Source: an uncultured bacterium (GTDB lineage Bacteria; Bacillota_I; Bacilli_A; RF39; UBA660). From it: 64,000 bases of DNA. Positions 43,792 through 52,668 of the stretch are shown here, in pieces. The notes under the pieces are model-generated. The model saw only the letters and a list, made by a program, of their open reading frames with translations, did not search any database and was not told the DNA's origin. The stretch lies in contig CAJMSU010000001.1 of assembly GCA_905216155.1 (NCBI GenBank), forward strand, positions 1 to 64,000, read 5' to 3'. The translations under genes and the position numbers were made by a program. Position 1 is the first letter of the stretch, and every line of letters starts with the position of its first letter.

Positions 43792-45672
43792 TTGGATACT
43801 AAAGAAAATAATATAGGTAAAAATTTAAATAAGAGAAAAAGACATCCTATTGTTAATTTTATGTTATTTTTAACTCTTATTTCTAGTATTTTATATTTTT
43901 TAAGTATTATTATATATAAAGAAAATGATTTAAATATTATTAATTTATTAATTAGTGTATTATTACTTTTTATATTTACTATATTTTTTATACTTATGGC
44001 AATTAAAAGTAATAATAAAAAGAAAAATATTATTTTTATTAGTAGTTTTTTTCTTACTTTATATAATGTATTTGGAATTTTAACTACTACTAATATTCTT
44101 GTTATACCAAATAATAATAAAGTAGTTGATTTTTCTAATAAGAGTTTAAGTGAGGTTGTTTTATGGGCTAGTAAAAATAATATTACTCTTAATCAGGAAT
44201 ATGAGTATAATGATATGATTCCTGAATATAATATTATTTTTCAAAATAAAAAAGCTGGTACTAGTATAAAAAAGATTAAGGAATTAACTGTTTCTGTTAG
44301 TGAGGGTCCTTCTCCTTATAAAGAAGTTATTGTACCTGATATGACTACTTGGGATAGCGATAGAGTTTTATCTTTTATTAATAAGAATTATCTATCTAAT
44401 ATTTCTTTGGAATTTGTTAATTCTGATAAGGAAAAAAATACTGTTATTGAACAGGATAAAAAAGGAAATTTAAAAAGAAATGATGAAATTAAACTTACTT
44501 TTTCTTATGGTGAGGAAGAAATTAATGAAGTTAATTTAAGTAATTTATGTGGTAAAAGTAAATTTGAGGCTTTATTTTATTTAAAACAAAATAAGATTAA
44601 TTTTGAAATAAAAGAAGATTTTTCTAATAGTGTTAAGCGTGGTTATGTAATGAGTCAAGATATTAAACCTGGTAAGTTAATTAAAGTAAGTGATGATAAG
44701 GTGGTTTTAACTATTAGTAAGGGTAAAAAAATAAAGGTACCAAATCTTGTTAATATGTCTGTTACAGAAATTACTAATTGGATTATTAAGAATAGATTAA
44801 AATTAGAATTTACTGATAAATATGATGATAAAATTAAAGATAATAAAGTTATTAGTGCTAATTATAAAAAGGGAGATATTATAGAACAAGGAAGTACTGT
44901 TAATATTGTTATTTCTAAGGGAAAACTTGTTATGCCTAAGTTTTCTTCTATTGTTGATTTTTATGAGTGGGCTGATAAATACTCTATTAAGTATGAGGAA
45001 AAGCATGAATATAGTGATACTGTTGCGATTGGTGAAGTTATAAAATATTCTGTTAGTTCTGGTAAAACTATTAAAAATGATGAAGTAATTACTGTTGTTA
45101 TTTCTGATGGTAAGGAATGTAGTGTTCCTAATATTATTGGTCTTAGTAAATCTGATGCTATTAGTAAATTAAAAAGAGCTAATTTAGGATATAATTTTGT
45201 TTATCAAAATAGTAATAAGGTTTTAAAAGATAAGGTAATTAGTCAATCAATTAGCGCTGGTAGTAAGGTTAGTTCTGGCACTACTATTACTGTAATTATT
45301 AGTAATGGAAAAAAAGAAGTAACTTCAAATAACTCTTCTAGTAAAAATAATAATTCTAGTAGTAATGGTAATAATAGCAGCAATAATAATTCTAATAACA
45401 ATAATAGTGGTGGCTCTAATAATACGTGTGTTTCTAAGACTTATACAGTAAGTGGTAGTATTAGAAATATATTTAATAATTCTTCTGGATATAGTGATAC
45501 AAGTAGTTCTCTTTATTCTTTCTTTGGCAGTAACTATCCGGGTGTTAAAATCTATGTTGAAGGTGTTTCTGATACTGGCATGAGTCCTGGTAGTTATGTT
45601 GGTGGAATTGGACCTGGTAGTACAATTACTAGTTGTAATGGTGCTACATATACTATTAGAATTGCTAAATAA
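43792..45672 (+). CDS. Membrane-anchored multi-PASTA protein without kinase domain
   Basis: About 626 residues. Three hydrophobic segments near the N-terminus (residues ~20-115), then at least five or six PASTA-like units (~115-510; for example VPDMTTWDSDRVLSFI, VPNLVNMSVTEITNWI, VPNIIGLSKSDAISKL, each closing with V-x-Ser-x-Gly), then an N/S-rich linker (~510-545), then a small Gly/Ser/Tyr-rich C-terminal domain. PASTA domains bind peptidoglycan fragments and normally sit on Ser/Thr kinases or penicillin-binding proteins. The TTG at 43792 is chosen, with GGGGTGAT as ribosome site; ATG at 43786 and GTG at 43783 lie in that site. Confidence 0.88.
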   Translation: MDTKENNIGKNLNKRKRHPIVNFMLFLTLISSILYFLSIIIYKENDLNIINLLISVLLLFIFTIFFILMAIKSNNKKKNIIFISSFFLTLYNVFGILTTTNILVIPNNNKVVDFSNKSLSEVVLWASKNNITLNQEYEYNDMIPEYNIIFQNKKAGTSIKKIKELTVSVSEGPSPYKEVIVPDMTTWDSDRVLSFINKNYLSNISLEFVNSDKEKNTVIEQDKKGNLKRNDEIKLTFSYGEEEINEVNLSNLCGKSKFEALFYLKQNKINFEIKEDFSNSVKRGYVMSQDIKPGKLIKVSDDKVVLTISKGKKIKVPNLVNMSVTEITNWIIKNRLKLEFTDKYDDKIKDNKVISANYKKGDIIEQGSTVNIVISKGKLVMPKFSSIVDFYEWADKYSIKYEEKHEYSDTVAIGEVIKYSVSSGKTIKNDEVITVVISDGKECSVPNIIGLSKSDAISKLKRANLGYNFVYQNSNKVLKDKVISQSISAGSKVSSGTTITVIISNGKKEVTSNNSSSKNNNSSSNGNNSSNNNSNNNNSGGSNNTCVSKTYTVSGSIRNIFNNSSGYSDTSSSLYSFFGSNYPGVKIYVEGVSDTGMSPGSYVGGIGPGSTITSCNGATYTIRIAK

Positions 45673-45890
45673 GTTTTTTCATATTATGTATTACTAACAT
45701 ATTATAATTATATTCATTTATTATGAGAAAATTTTTGATTTATTATAGCAAAAATATTGCACTACACGACTGGATAATAAAACTTAATGTTATTTTGTAT
45801 GAAAAAAGATTGTATGTAGTTGTTAAATCTATAGAAACAATTAAAACATAAGATATTAATAAAAAGTTATTTAATGATTGAGGTAAAAAA

Positions 45891-47465
45891 ATGAAAAAAA
45901 TTTTAAATTATATATTATATTTTATAGTTAGTTATTTAATTGGTTGTTCTATTATTTTGAAATTTCAAATTGGCAATAGAGAATTATACCCTATTTCATT
46001 TATTAAATTTTTTCATTTTAACTTTTTATTTTTTATTAAATCATTTGTAGTATCTATTGTAATTTTATTTGTTATTTATTTATTATTTAAATTGTTGGGT
46101 CTTGTAAAAATAAGAAACAATAAAAATAATTTTTCAAATAGATTCGTTATAATTTCATCTTTTATTGGTATATTTATTAGCGGACTATTATTTTTACTTA
46201 CTTATTATCCTGGTTCTAATATGAATGATACCTTATATATAATAAAATCACCTTTTAGTTCTGCTACTCAGCATCCACTAGTGTATAATTTATTTTTAAG
46301 TGGTGTTTTTAGAATATTCAATGAGATATTTAATAATTTAAATTCAGCTTTCTTTTTTACTAGTATTATTCAACTTATGATAATGGATGTTATTATTACT
46401 TATGTTATTTACTTTTTTAATAATAAAATTAATAATAAAATTATTACTAGTTTATTATTGCTATTTTTTATATTTTTGCCTATAGTAAGTAATTATAATA
46501 CTGTTCTTATAAAAGATTCTCTATTTTCTGGATCTTTACTTTTAGTTATACCTATCTTATATAAATTAGTAAGTAGTGATGGTGATATTTTAAATAATAA
46601 AAAATATTTAATTTCTTTTATTTTATCATTCATATTTATCTCGCTTGTTCGAAATAATGGTATATATATTATTTTATTCATGTTTATTATTTTATTTATT
46701 AAGTATTATAAATATAGAAATAACTTATTTGTTTGTTTTATTATAGTAATGATAATCTCTTTAATACCAAATTTATTTATTAAGAGTGAAAGTTTATTAC
46801 AAGAAAAATTAGCTATTCCCATACAACAAATTGCATATGTCGTTAGTTATGATAATAACATATCTAATAATGATTTTAAATATATAAATAATATTATGAA
46901 AATAGATAAAATAAAAGATAATTATAATCCATATTCTGTCGATTCTATTAAATGGAGTAATGATTTTAATAGAAAATATTTAAATAAGACTAAGAATAAT
47001 TTTTATTTACTTTGGTTTAGATTATTACCTTCTCATTTTGAATCATATGTCAAGAGTTATTTACTTAATACATATAACTTATGGGCAATTGATAAATTCA
47101 ATTATCCACAAAGTAGATTTTTAGGTATTAATAAAGATGAATTTTATGATGATGGATTTTATGAATTAAGTAATAAATTTATATTTCCAAAAAAAATTAA
47201 TAATACATTACATATATTTTATGATAAAACAATTATATTCATTAATGAAGGACTATGTTTTTTAATACTTGTTATTAATATTTTATATATGTTTTATAAA
47301 AAGATTTATAAGTATATTATAATTTCTATGCCACTTTTAAGTTTATGGATTACGTTAATGATATCTACTCCTCTATCTAGTGCATTTAGATATATGAGTC
47401 CATTCCTTTATATATTACCTTTTTTAGTAGTTATTTCTTTATACGAAAAAAGTTCAAGTAATTAA
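45891..47465 (+). CDS. Polytopic membrane protein (DUF6020-like), second paralogue
   Basis: 524 residues, about 12 membrane helices. It shares the motif order of 27083-28828: LTYYPGSNMNDTLYII, QHPLVYNLFLSGVF, LVRNNGIYIILFMF, LAIPIQQIAYVVSYD and SSAFRYMSPFLYILPFLV. It therefore belongs to the same GT-C-like group, but lies outside the glycosyltransferase operon and on the other strand, behind the PASTA gene. A clear ATG with TTGAGGTAAAA. Confidence 0.8.
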   Translation: MKKILNYILYFIVSYLIGCSIILKFQIGNRELYPISFIKFFHFNFLFFIKSFVVSIVILFVIYLLFKLLGLVKIRNNKNNFSNRFVIISSFIGIFISGLLFLLTYYPGSNMNDTLYIIKSPFSSATQHPLVYNLFLSGVFRIFNEIFNNLNSAFFFTSIIQLMIMDVIITYVIYFFNNKINNKIITSLLLLFFIFLPIVSNYNTVLIKDSLFSGSLLLVIPILYKLVSSDGDILNNKKYLISFILSFIFISLVRNNGIYIILFMFIILFIKYYKYRNNLFVCFIIVMIISLIPNLFIKSESLLQEKLAIPIQQIAYVVSYDNNISNNDFKYINNIMKIDKIKDNYNPYSVDSIKWSNDFNRKYLNKTKNNFYLLWFRLLPSHFESYVKSYLLNTYNLWAIDKFNYPQSRFLGINKDEFYDDGFYELSNKFIFPKKINNTLHIFYDKTIIFINEGLCFLILVINILYMFYKKIYKYIIISMPLLSLWITLMISTPLSSAFRYMSPFLYILPFLVVISLYEKSSSN

Positions 47466-47479
47466 TGCTTGAACTTTTT
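47446..47479. terminator. Bidirectional terminator between convergent genes
   Basis: Near-perfect 12-bp stem AAAAAGTTCAAG/CTTGAACTTTTT with a 9-nt loop, between the stops of the DUF6020-like gene (+) and the aminopeptidase gene (-). Confidence 0.88.
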
Positions 47480-48704
47480 AACTAAATTCTTCTGTAAAGT
47501 TACCATTTATTAATATTGGTATTTCTTTATTATCATGAGTTGTTCCTGTTACTTTTAAATCTTTGGTTCCTATCATGAAGTCTATATGTGATTTACAATC
47601 ATTTAAATTTTTTTCAAATAATTCTTCTTTTGTCATATTAATACCGTTTTTAAAACATTCTGGAAATGAGTCTCCTAATGCTATATGACAGGCTGCATTT
47701 TCATCATATAGTGTTTCTAGGAATACTATATTACTATTAGAAATTGGTGAATCATAAGGAACTAATGCTACCTCTCCTAACATATCTGAGTTTTTACATA
47801 TATTTATCATTTCTTTTAGTGTATCATTTCCTGTTTTTGCATTAAACTTCTCTACTTTACCATCTTTAAATGATATATAAAATTCATCAATTATAACATC
47901 TTGATATACTAATGGTTTAGAACTGTATAAGATACCATTTGCACTTTTACAATCTGGTGATGTAAATACTTCTTCTGTAGGATAATTTACCGTTATATCT
48001 TTATTATTAATACTTTCTTTTGCTGACTGCCATATATGTTCTTTAGGTAATTCTATGTAGAAATTAGTACCATTTGAACTTTCGTATTTTAGGCTTTTAA
48101 ATTTATATTCATTTAATTTATCTGCTCTTCTTTTTAATACTTCTACTTTTTTATTCCAAATTTCTACTGGATTTTTTTCTTTTATGTTACAAATTTCAAA
48201 TATTTGATTCCACAAATCTTCTAATGGATTCTTACTGTTTTTAAATACTTCTTGAGCCCATTTTTCTGTTGGTACAGCTGCTATTGTCCAGGCTAGCTTT
48301 TGTTTATCACGCATAGAATCAAAATATGCTCTTGTTGTTAACATATATTTAGTCATTGCTGATACTTTTTTTGAATCTATATCTTTCATAAGACCTGGTG
48401 TTTCTGATGCTAACATTAAGAAGGCAGCATTTTTCTTGGCATAAGTATTCCATGTTTCTTTATTCCAAAAGGTTGTTTTCTTTAAGTCTTCTTCTTCTAA
48501 ATTTTCTAAAGCACTGTGTTTTAATATGGGATCAACCATATCAAAGTAGATATCTTTTACTCCTATACTATAAGCTTTTTTAGCAACTATTCTTACAAAA
48601 TCAATTCTTTCAATATTGAAACTTATAAATAATGGTTGATCTTTTTCTACTCTTAGGCATGATTCTAATAAGACACTTGCATATTTTTCCATTAATTCAT
48701 TCAT
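47478..48704 (-). CDS. M29-family metallo-aminopeptidase (AmpS-like)
   Basis: About 408 residues. KYASVLLESCLRVEKDQPLFIS at the start, then GTNFYIELPKEHIW, NYPTEEVFTSPDCKSANG (Glu metal ligand region), FLETLYDENAACHIALGDSFPEC and SHIDFMIGTKDLKVTGTTHDNKEIPI, matching the AmpS/AmpT/aminopeptidase II family with its co-catalytic metal site. It releases N-terminal amino acids from peptides in the cytoplasm. The start at 48704 follows TAGGAGGAAAATTT; a longer frame to 48752 overlaps a terminator. Confidence 0.94.
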   Translation of the reverse strand: MNELMEKYASVLLESCLRVEKDQPLFISFNIERIDFVRIVAKKAYSIGVKDIYFDMVDPILKHSALENLEEEDLKKTTFWNKETWNTYAKKNAAFLMLASETPGLMKDIDSKKVSAMTKYMLTTRAYFDSMRDKQKLAWTIAAVPTEKWAQEVFKNSKNPLEDLWNQIFEICNIKEKNPVEIWNKKVEVLKRRADKLNEYKFKSLKYESSNGTNFYIELPKEHIWQSAKESINNKDITVNYPTEEVFTSPDCKSANGILYSSKPLVYQDVIIDEFYISFKDGKVEKFNAKTGNDTLKEMINICKNSDMLGEVALVPYDSPISNSNIVFLETLYDENAACHIALGDSFPECFKNGINMTKEELFEKNLNDCKSHIDFMIGTKDLKVTGTTHDNKEIPILINGNFTEEFS

Positions 48705-48732
48705 AAATTTTCCTCCTATATTTATTATATAA

Positions 48733-48758
48733 TGAAAAGGATGAAAAATCATCCTTTA
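48733..48758 (-). terminator. Terminator after the glucosaminidase gene
   Basis: 8-bp stem AAAGGATG/CATCCTTT with a 6-nt loop, followed by TTTTC on the minus strand, overlapping the stop at 48756. Confidence 0.75.
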
Positions 48759-51700
48759 TTCTACTGTTAACTCAATTCTATTTTGTTTTTTAGTATTAAG
48801 AGATATAGTATATGTTTTATCATCAATTTTAGTTTGAATCTGTGTTATTGTTTTAAATGAATCTGTTAATTCTCCATAATCTTCTGAGTCAGTAGTTTTA
48901 GTATAAACGTACATAGAATATTTTCCTTTAGGAAGTTTTGATATATCTATTTGTTTGTCATACCAAGCATATTCTTTTGATTTTTTATCAGTAGATGTTA
49001 CTTCATAACTTCCTTTATTGGTACTTCCTAAATCATAACTGTACTGTTTATAGGTTGTTGTATTTTCTAATATAAGTTTTCTTGTTATTTTGGATTGATC
49101 ATTATATGTTCCTGCATAGTTATATGATGTACCAATTAACTTAATATTATTACCATTAAATGAAATATTTTCATAATCATTTATCATATTTCTAAATGTA
49201 GGAGAAGATGATGTTGTGATTAGTTTATCTCTAATACTTAATTGTAATTGTTTAGACTTTAGTTGTAATAATACTTTGAAACTATATCCTTTATTATTAT
49301 CTTGATTTCTTTTATCTATTTGTTTATTGAATAAATTATCAACGATAACTTCTGTTTTATAATCATTTTTTATAGCCTTCATATATAGATTATAGTCACC
49401 ATTAGGAATATTTTTTAAATTTAATTTACCTTTAAACCAAGATGTAGAATAATCTTTTCCATTTTCTTTTCCTAGATCATATGGTACATCTTTGGTCCAT
49501 GAATCAATATTTATACTGTATTCTTTATCATTATCTATATTTTTTAATACTAATTCATAACTTGGGTCATTATTATTTTGATTTAGTATTATTAAGTATC
49601 CAGATATTTCATATGATGAAGATTTTTTATCCCAAGATAGAGAGTTTAGATAAAATTCTCCATTAGCATCTTTTAATACTTTTTCAACTACTTTTACTTT
49701 TATTTCTTTTGTTGTTTTATTATTAGCACTATCTGTTACTTCATATATTACTTTGTATTCTCCAACTTCTTTTGTATTAACTGTTGAATCTACTACTTTT
49801 ATCCTATCTGTTATATCTCCATCTTCATGATCTGTTGCTGTTACATTATCTAATTCATTAAATTTTTGATTTACAGTAATTTCTTTATCACTGGCATTAA
49901 TTACTGGACTTTGATCCTTTACTACTTCGACAATTCTTGTCTTTGTAACTTCCTGATTATAGGAATCTGTTACTTTATACGTAACTTTATACTTACCAAT
50001 TTCTTTTGTATTAACTGTTGAATCTACTACTTTTACTCTATCTGTTATATCTCCATCTTCAGGATCTGTTGCTGTTACACCGTCTAGTTCATTAAATTTA
50101 TGATCTTTAGTTATAACAATATCATCTGCAATTATTTCTGGTAGATTATTTTTAGTTACTGTTATTGTGATTGTTTTTGTTATTTCAACATTTTCCTTAT
50201 CCTTTACTTTATAAGTTATGTTATATGTACCTACTTTATCTTTATCATATGTTCCTGTTACTGATATTTGTTTAGTTAAATCACCATCTTCAGGATCTGT
50301 TGCTGTTACGCTTTCTAATAAATCTATTTCTTGTCCTTGTACAATTTCTTTATTAGAAGCATTTATTACTGGTGGTTGGTTAATATGATTGTTTTCTGTT
50401 GTTACTTTATATTCTGATTTGGTAATATATGCATTTGGTTCTTGTTTTAATATGTATCCATATGAATTACTATTATTAGATAGACTTACTGGTACTTTAT
50501 ACCATTCATTTCCATTAGCTGTTACTTCTTCTATTATAGGAAAGTAAGAATATGCATATTGTCCAGATATTTTATATGTTATGTTGTCTATTGGCATACT
50601 ACATACCCATTCATATTGACCTTGTTTTATTGTTTGTTGTCCATAGTTACTATCTATGAATTTTATAGTATCTGCTTTTACCCAATCCTTTTGATCTGTA
50701 AAATAGTCTGATGTTATTAAGTAAGCTACTGGTTTTTTATTACTGTTATAGGCTGTTGCATAAACCATTACTAATTTATCTTTTAAAACTGTTTGTTGTT
50801 TTGAACTAGTGAGAGTTGAGTTATAATAATATGTTGCATCTTTTGTAAGTTTTGCTACTTTTGGTTTTAATAAACCATTTTTGACATATAAGTCATAATT
50901 ATAGTCATAATCTTGATATTTTATTACATCTTTTGGAGCTATATAACCATTTTTTCCATTATTTATTTTTGTTACTTGTTCTTTTTTTACATAAACAAAT
51001 GAATCCCAATTGTAATCACCTATTGTTGTAATTGTATCACCATTTATTATTTTATCACTTTGTAATTTATACCAAGTACCTTCTGAGTTAGTAATTTCCC
51101 CAGTTATTAAAACGCCATCATCTTTTTCAGGATATTTATATACTACTTTTGATGTTCCTGTTGGACTAATGTATGCGTTAGTTGGTCCTGTTACTACTCC
51201 TAGTTGATAATAGTTATAATCTTGCATTCCTTTAGCTTTATCAAAATTATAATAGTTAGCAGCCATTTTTTCACTCCAATAAGTATCTGATGCATATTTA
51301 ACGTTCATTCCTATGTATTTATCACCAAATACTGGTCCAAAATATCTTGGATCACTTGGATCGGCATAACCATCAGTTACCCATTTGTAAGCATATTCTA
51401 ATATACTGTTTGTATATGTTGGGAATTGTTTCGCATCTTGATATGGATTTGAATCTACTGCATTAAAACCAAAGCCATTATTTTTATTTATAGCAAGATT
51501 ACTTCTTCCATTCGCAGATTCATTTCTATTTAGACTTAATGATAGTATAGCATTAGCACCATATCTTTGTTGTGCATAGTAGAAGAAGGTTCCTTGTCCA
51601 TATAATCTTGATGAATTATTAATACTTTGTGTTCCATATACATTTTTTGTTATATTTAGGTTATTTCTAATATATTCATCTATATTTGTTGATGAATAAG

Positions 51701-52475
51701 ATGTCTTTGAATGATTTGATAAAAACATATAATAGTTGTAGTATGGATTATTCTTATTAACTGATGCTGATCTTGATCCCTTTTTATAATCTTTTAACAT
51801 AGTTAGTCTATCTTTATAGAAGTAATGTCCATCATAACTATAATAAGTTCCATTTGATAACATTTCAGGTTTAGGACCAATAGTTGATCCTGCAGATCCA
51901 GAGTAAGTATTTTGTATTTTAGCAACATAATTATGTCTTATAGAATCATTAACTGTATATGAACTGCTTGACTTTACCCAATTTAATGGGACTATTTCGT
52001 AAGTACCATTTTTTATCCAAGCAGATAATCCACCAATCATTACTTTTACTGATTTATTATAATTAACATCTAAAAGTGCTCCATCTACTCCTCCATATAA
52101 AGAGCCAGTATCCATATAAGTATATTGTCTAGTATTTAAATCTTTAGATTCATAAAAGTATGTAAGTGTTTCTGGATTAACACTTAAGTCTAGTAATGCG
52201 TTGTTGGCATCTGCAATTTTGGTATTTGATTTTGTTGAATCAAATATAATTAAGTCATCAGCACCATTTGCCACCATGGCATTTTTTGCTTCATTATAGG
52301 TATTGTAGCAACCTACTTTATCAGCCACTCCATCAGTATGTGCACCAGCTAATTCATATCTTCCATTACATTTATTTCTTGATTGGTACTCTGAAGATGT
52401 TAATGCATGGATATCTTTTGGAAATATTAATATAAGAGTTATTGTCACTAATAAAAATATATTCTTCTTTTTCAT
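48756..52475 (-). CDS. Secreted glucosaminidase with SH3-like and Ig-like (DUF5011-type) domains
   Basis: About 1239 residues. Signal peptide 1-25 (MKKKNIFLLVTITLILIF, cut near IHA-L). Residues ~250-430: N-acetylglucosaminidase domain with NVYGTQSINNSSRLYGQGTFF and the catalytic motif LSLNRNESANGRSNLA (Glu). Residues ~430-700: SH3-like wall-binding segments (YISPTGTSKVVYKYP). Residues ~715-970: three Ig-like repeats of about 85 residues built around ATDPEDGDLTKQI/ATDPEDGDITDRV/ATDHEDGDITDRI. The C-terminal ~270 residues form two beta-rich units. Autolysin in cell separation or wall turnover is likely. RBS GGAGGTGC. Confidence 0.92.
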   Translation of the reverse strand: MKKKNIFLLVTITLILIFPKDIHALTSSEYQSRNKCNGRYELAGAHTDGVADKVGCYNTYNEAKNAMVANGADDLIIFDSTKSNTKIADANNALLDLSVNPETLTYFYESKDLNTRQYTYMDTGSLYGGVDGALLDVNYNKSVKVMIGGLSAWIKNGTYEIVPLNWVKSSSSYTVNDSIRHNYVAKIQNTYSGSAGSTIGPKPEMLSNGTYYSYDGHYFYKDRLTMLKDYKKGSRSASVNKNNPYYNYYMFLSNHSKTSYSSTNIDEYIRNNLNITKNVYGTQSINNSSRLYGQGTFFYYAQQRYGANAILSLSLNRNESANGRSNLAINKNNGFGFNAVDSNPYQDAKQFPTYTNSILEYAYKWVTDGYADPSDPRYFGPVFGDKYIGMNVKYASDTYWSEKMAANYYNFDKAKGMQDYNYYQLGVVTGPTNAYISPTGTSKVVYKYPEKDDGVLITGEITNSEGTWYKLQSDKIINGDTITTIGDYNWDSFVYVKKEQVTKINNGKNGYIAPKDVIKYQDYDYNYDLYVKNGLLKPKVAKLTKDATYYYNSTLTSSKQQTVLKDKLVMVYATAYNSNKKPVAYLITSDYFTDQKDWVKADTIKFIDSNYGQQTIKQGQYEWVCSMPIDNITYKISGQYAYSYFPIIEEVTANGNEWYKVPVSLSNNSNSYGYILKQEPNAYITKSEYKVTTENNHINQPPVINASNKEIVQGQEIDLLESVTATDPEDGDLTKQISVTGTYDKDKVGTYNITYKVKDKENVEITKTITITVTKNNLPEIIADDIVITKDHKFNELDGVTATDPEDGDITDRVKVVDSTVNTKEIGKYKVTYKVTDSYNQEVTKTRIVEVVKDQSPVINASDKEITVNQKFNELDNVTATDHEDGDITDRIKVVDSTVNTKEVGEYKVIYEVTDSANNKTTKEIKVKVVEKVLKDANGEFYLNSLSWDKKSSSYEISGYLIILNQNNNDPSYELVLKNIDNDKEYSINIDSWTKDVPYDLGKENGKDYSTSWFKGKLNLKNIPNGDYNLYMKAIKNDYKTEVIVDNLFNKQIDKRNQDNNKGYSFKVLLQLKSKQLQLSIRDKLITTSSSPTFRNMINDYENISFNGNNIKLIGTSYNYAGTYNDQSKITRKLILENTTTYKQYSYDLGSTNKGSYEVTSTDKKSKEYAWYDKQIDISKLPKGKYSMYVYTKTTDSEDYGELTDSFKTITQIQTKIDDKTYTISLNTKKQNRIELTVE

Positions 52476-52603
52476 ACATAGCACCTCCATTATCTATTCT
52501 TTCATATATATTATAAAACATATTAAGACAATATTTTATTATTTTTGATAATATTTTTATAACTTTACGCAATTTTACACCAATTTAAATATAGATAATT
52601 ACC

Positions 52604-52632
52604 TTGATAAAATTATATAAATTATGTATAAT
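52604..52632 (+). promoter_or_regulatory. Strong SigA-type promoter for the LCP gene
   Basis: TTGATA (52604-52609), 17-bp spacer, perfect TATAAT (52627-52632), 36 bp upstream of the ATG at 52669. Confidence 0.8.
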
Positions 52633-52668
52633 TATAGTTGTATAATTTAATAATTGGAGGATAGATTT

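Noticed and set aside
45673..45890. Possible small RNA or riboswitch in the 218-bp gap before the second DUF6020-like gene
   Set aside because: AT-rich with no strong hairpin, conserved box or terminator; nothing could be supported.
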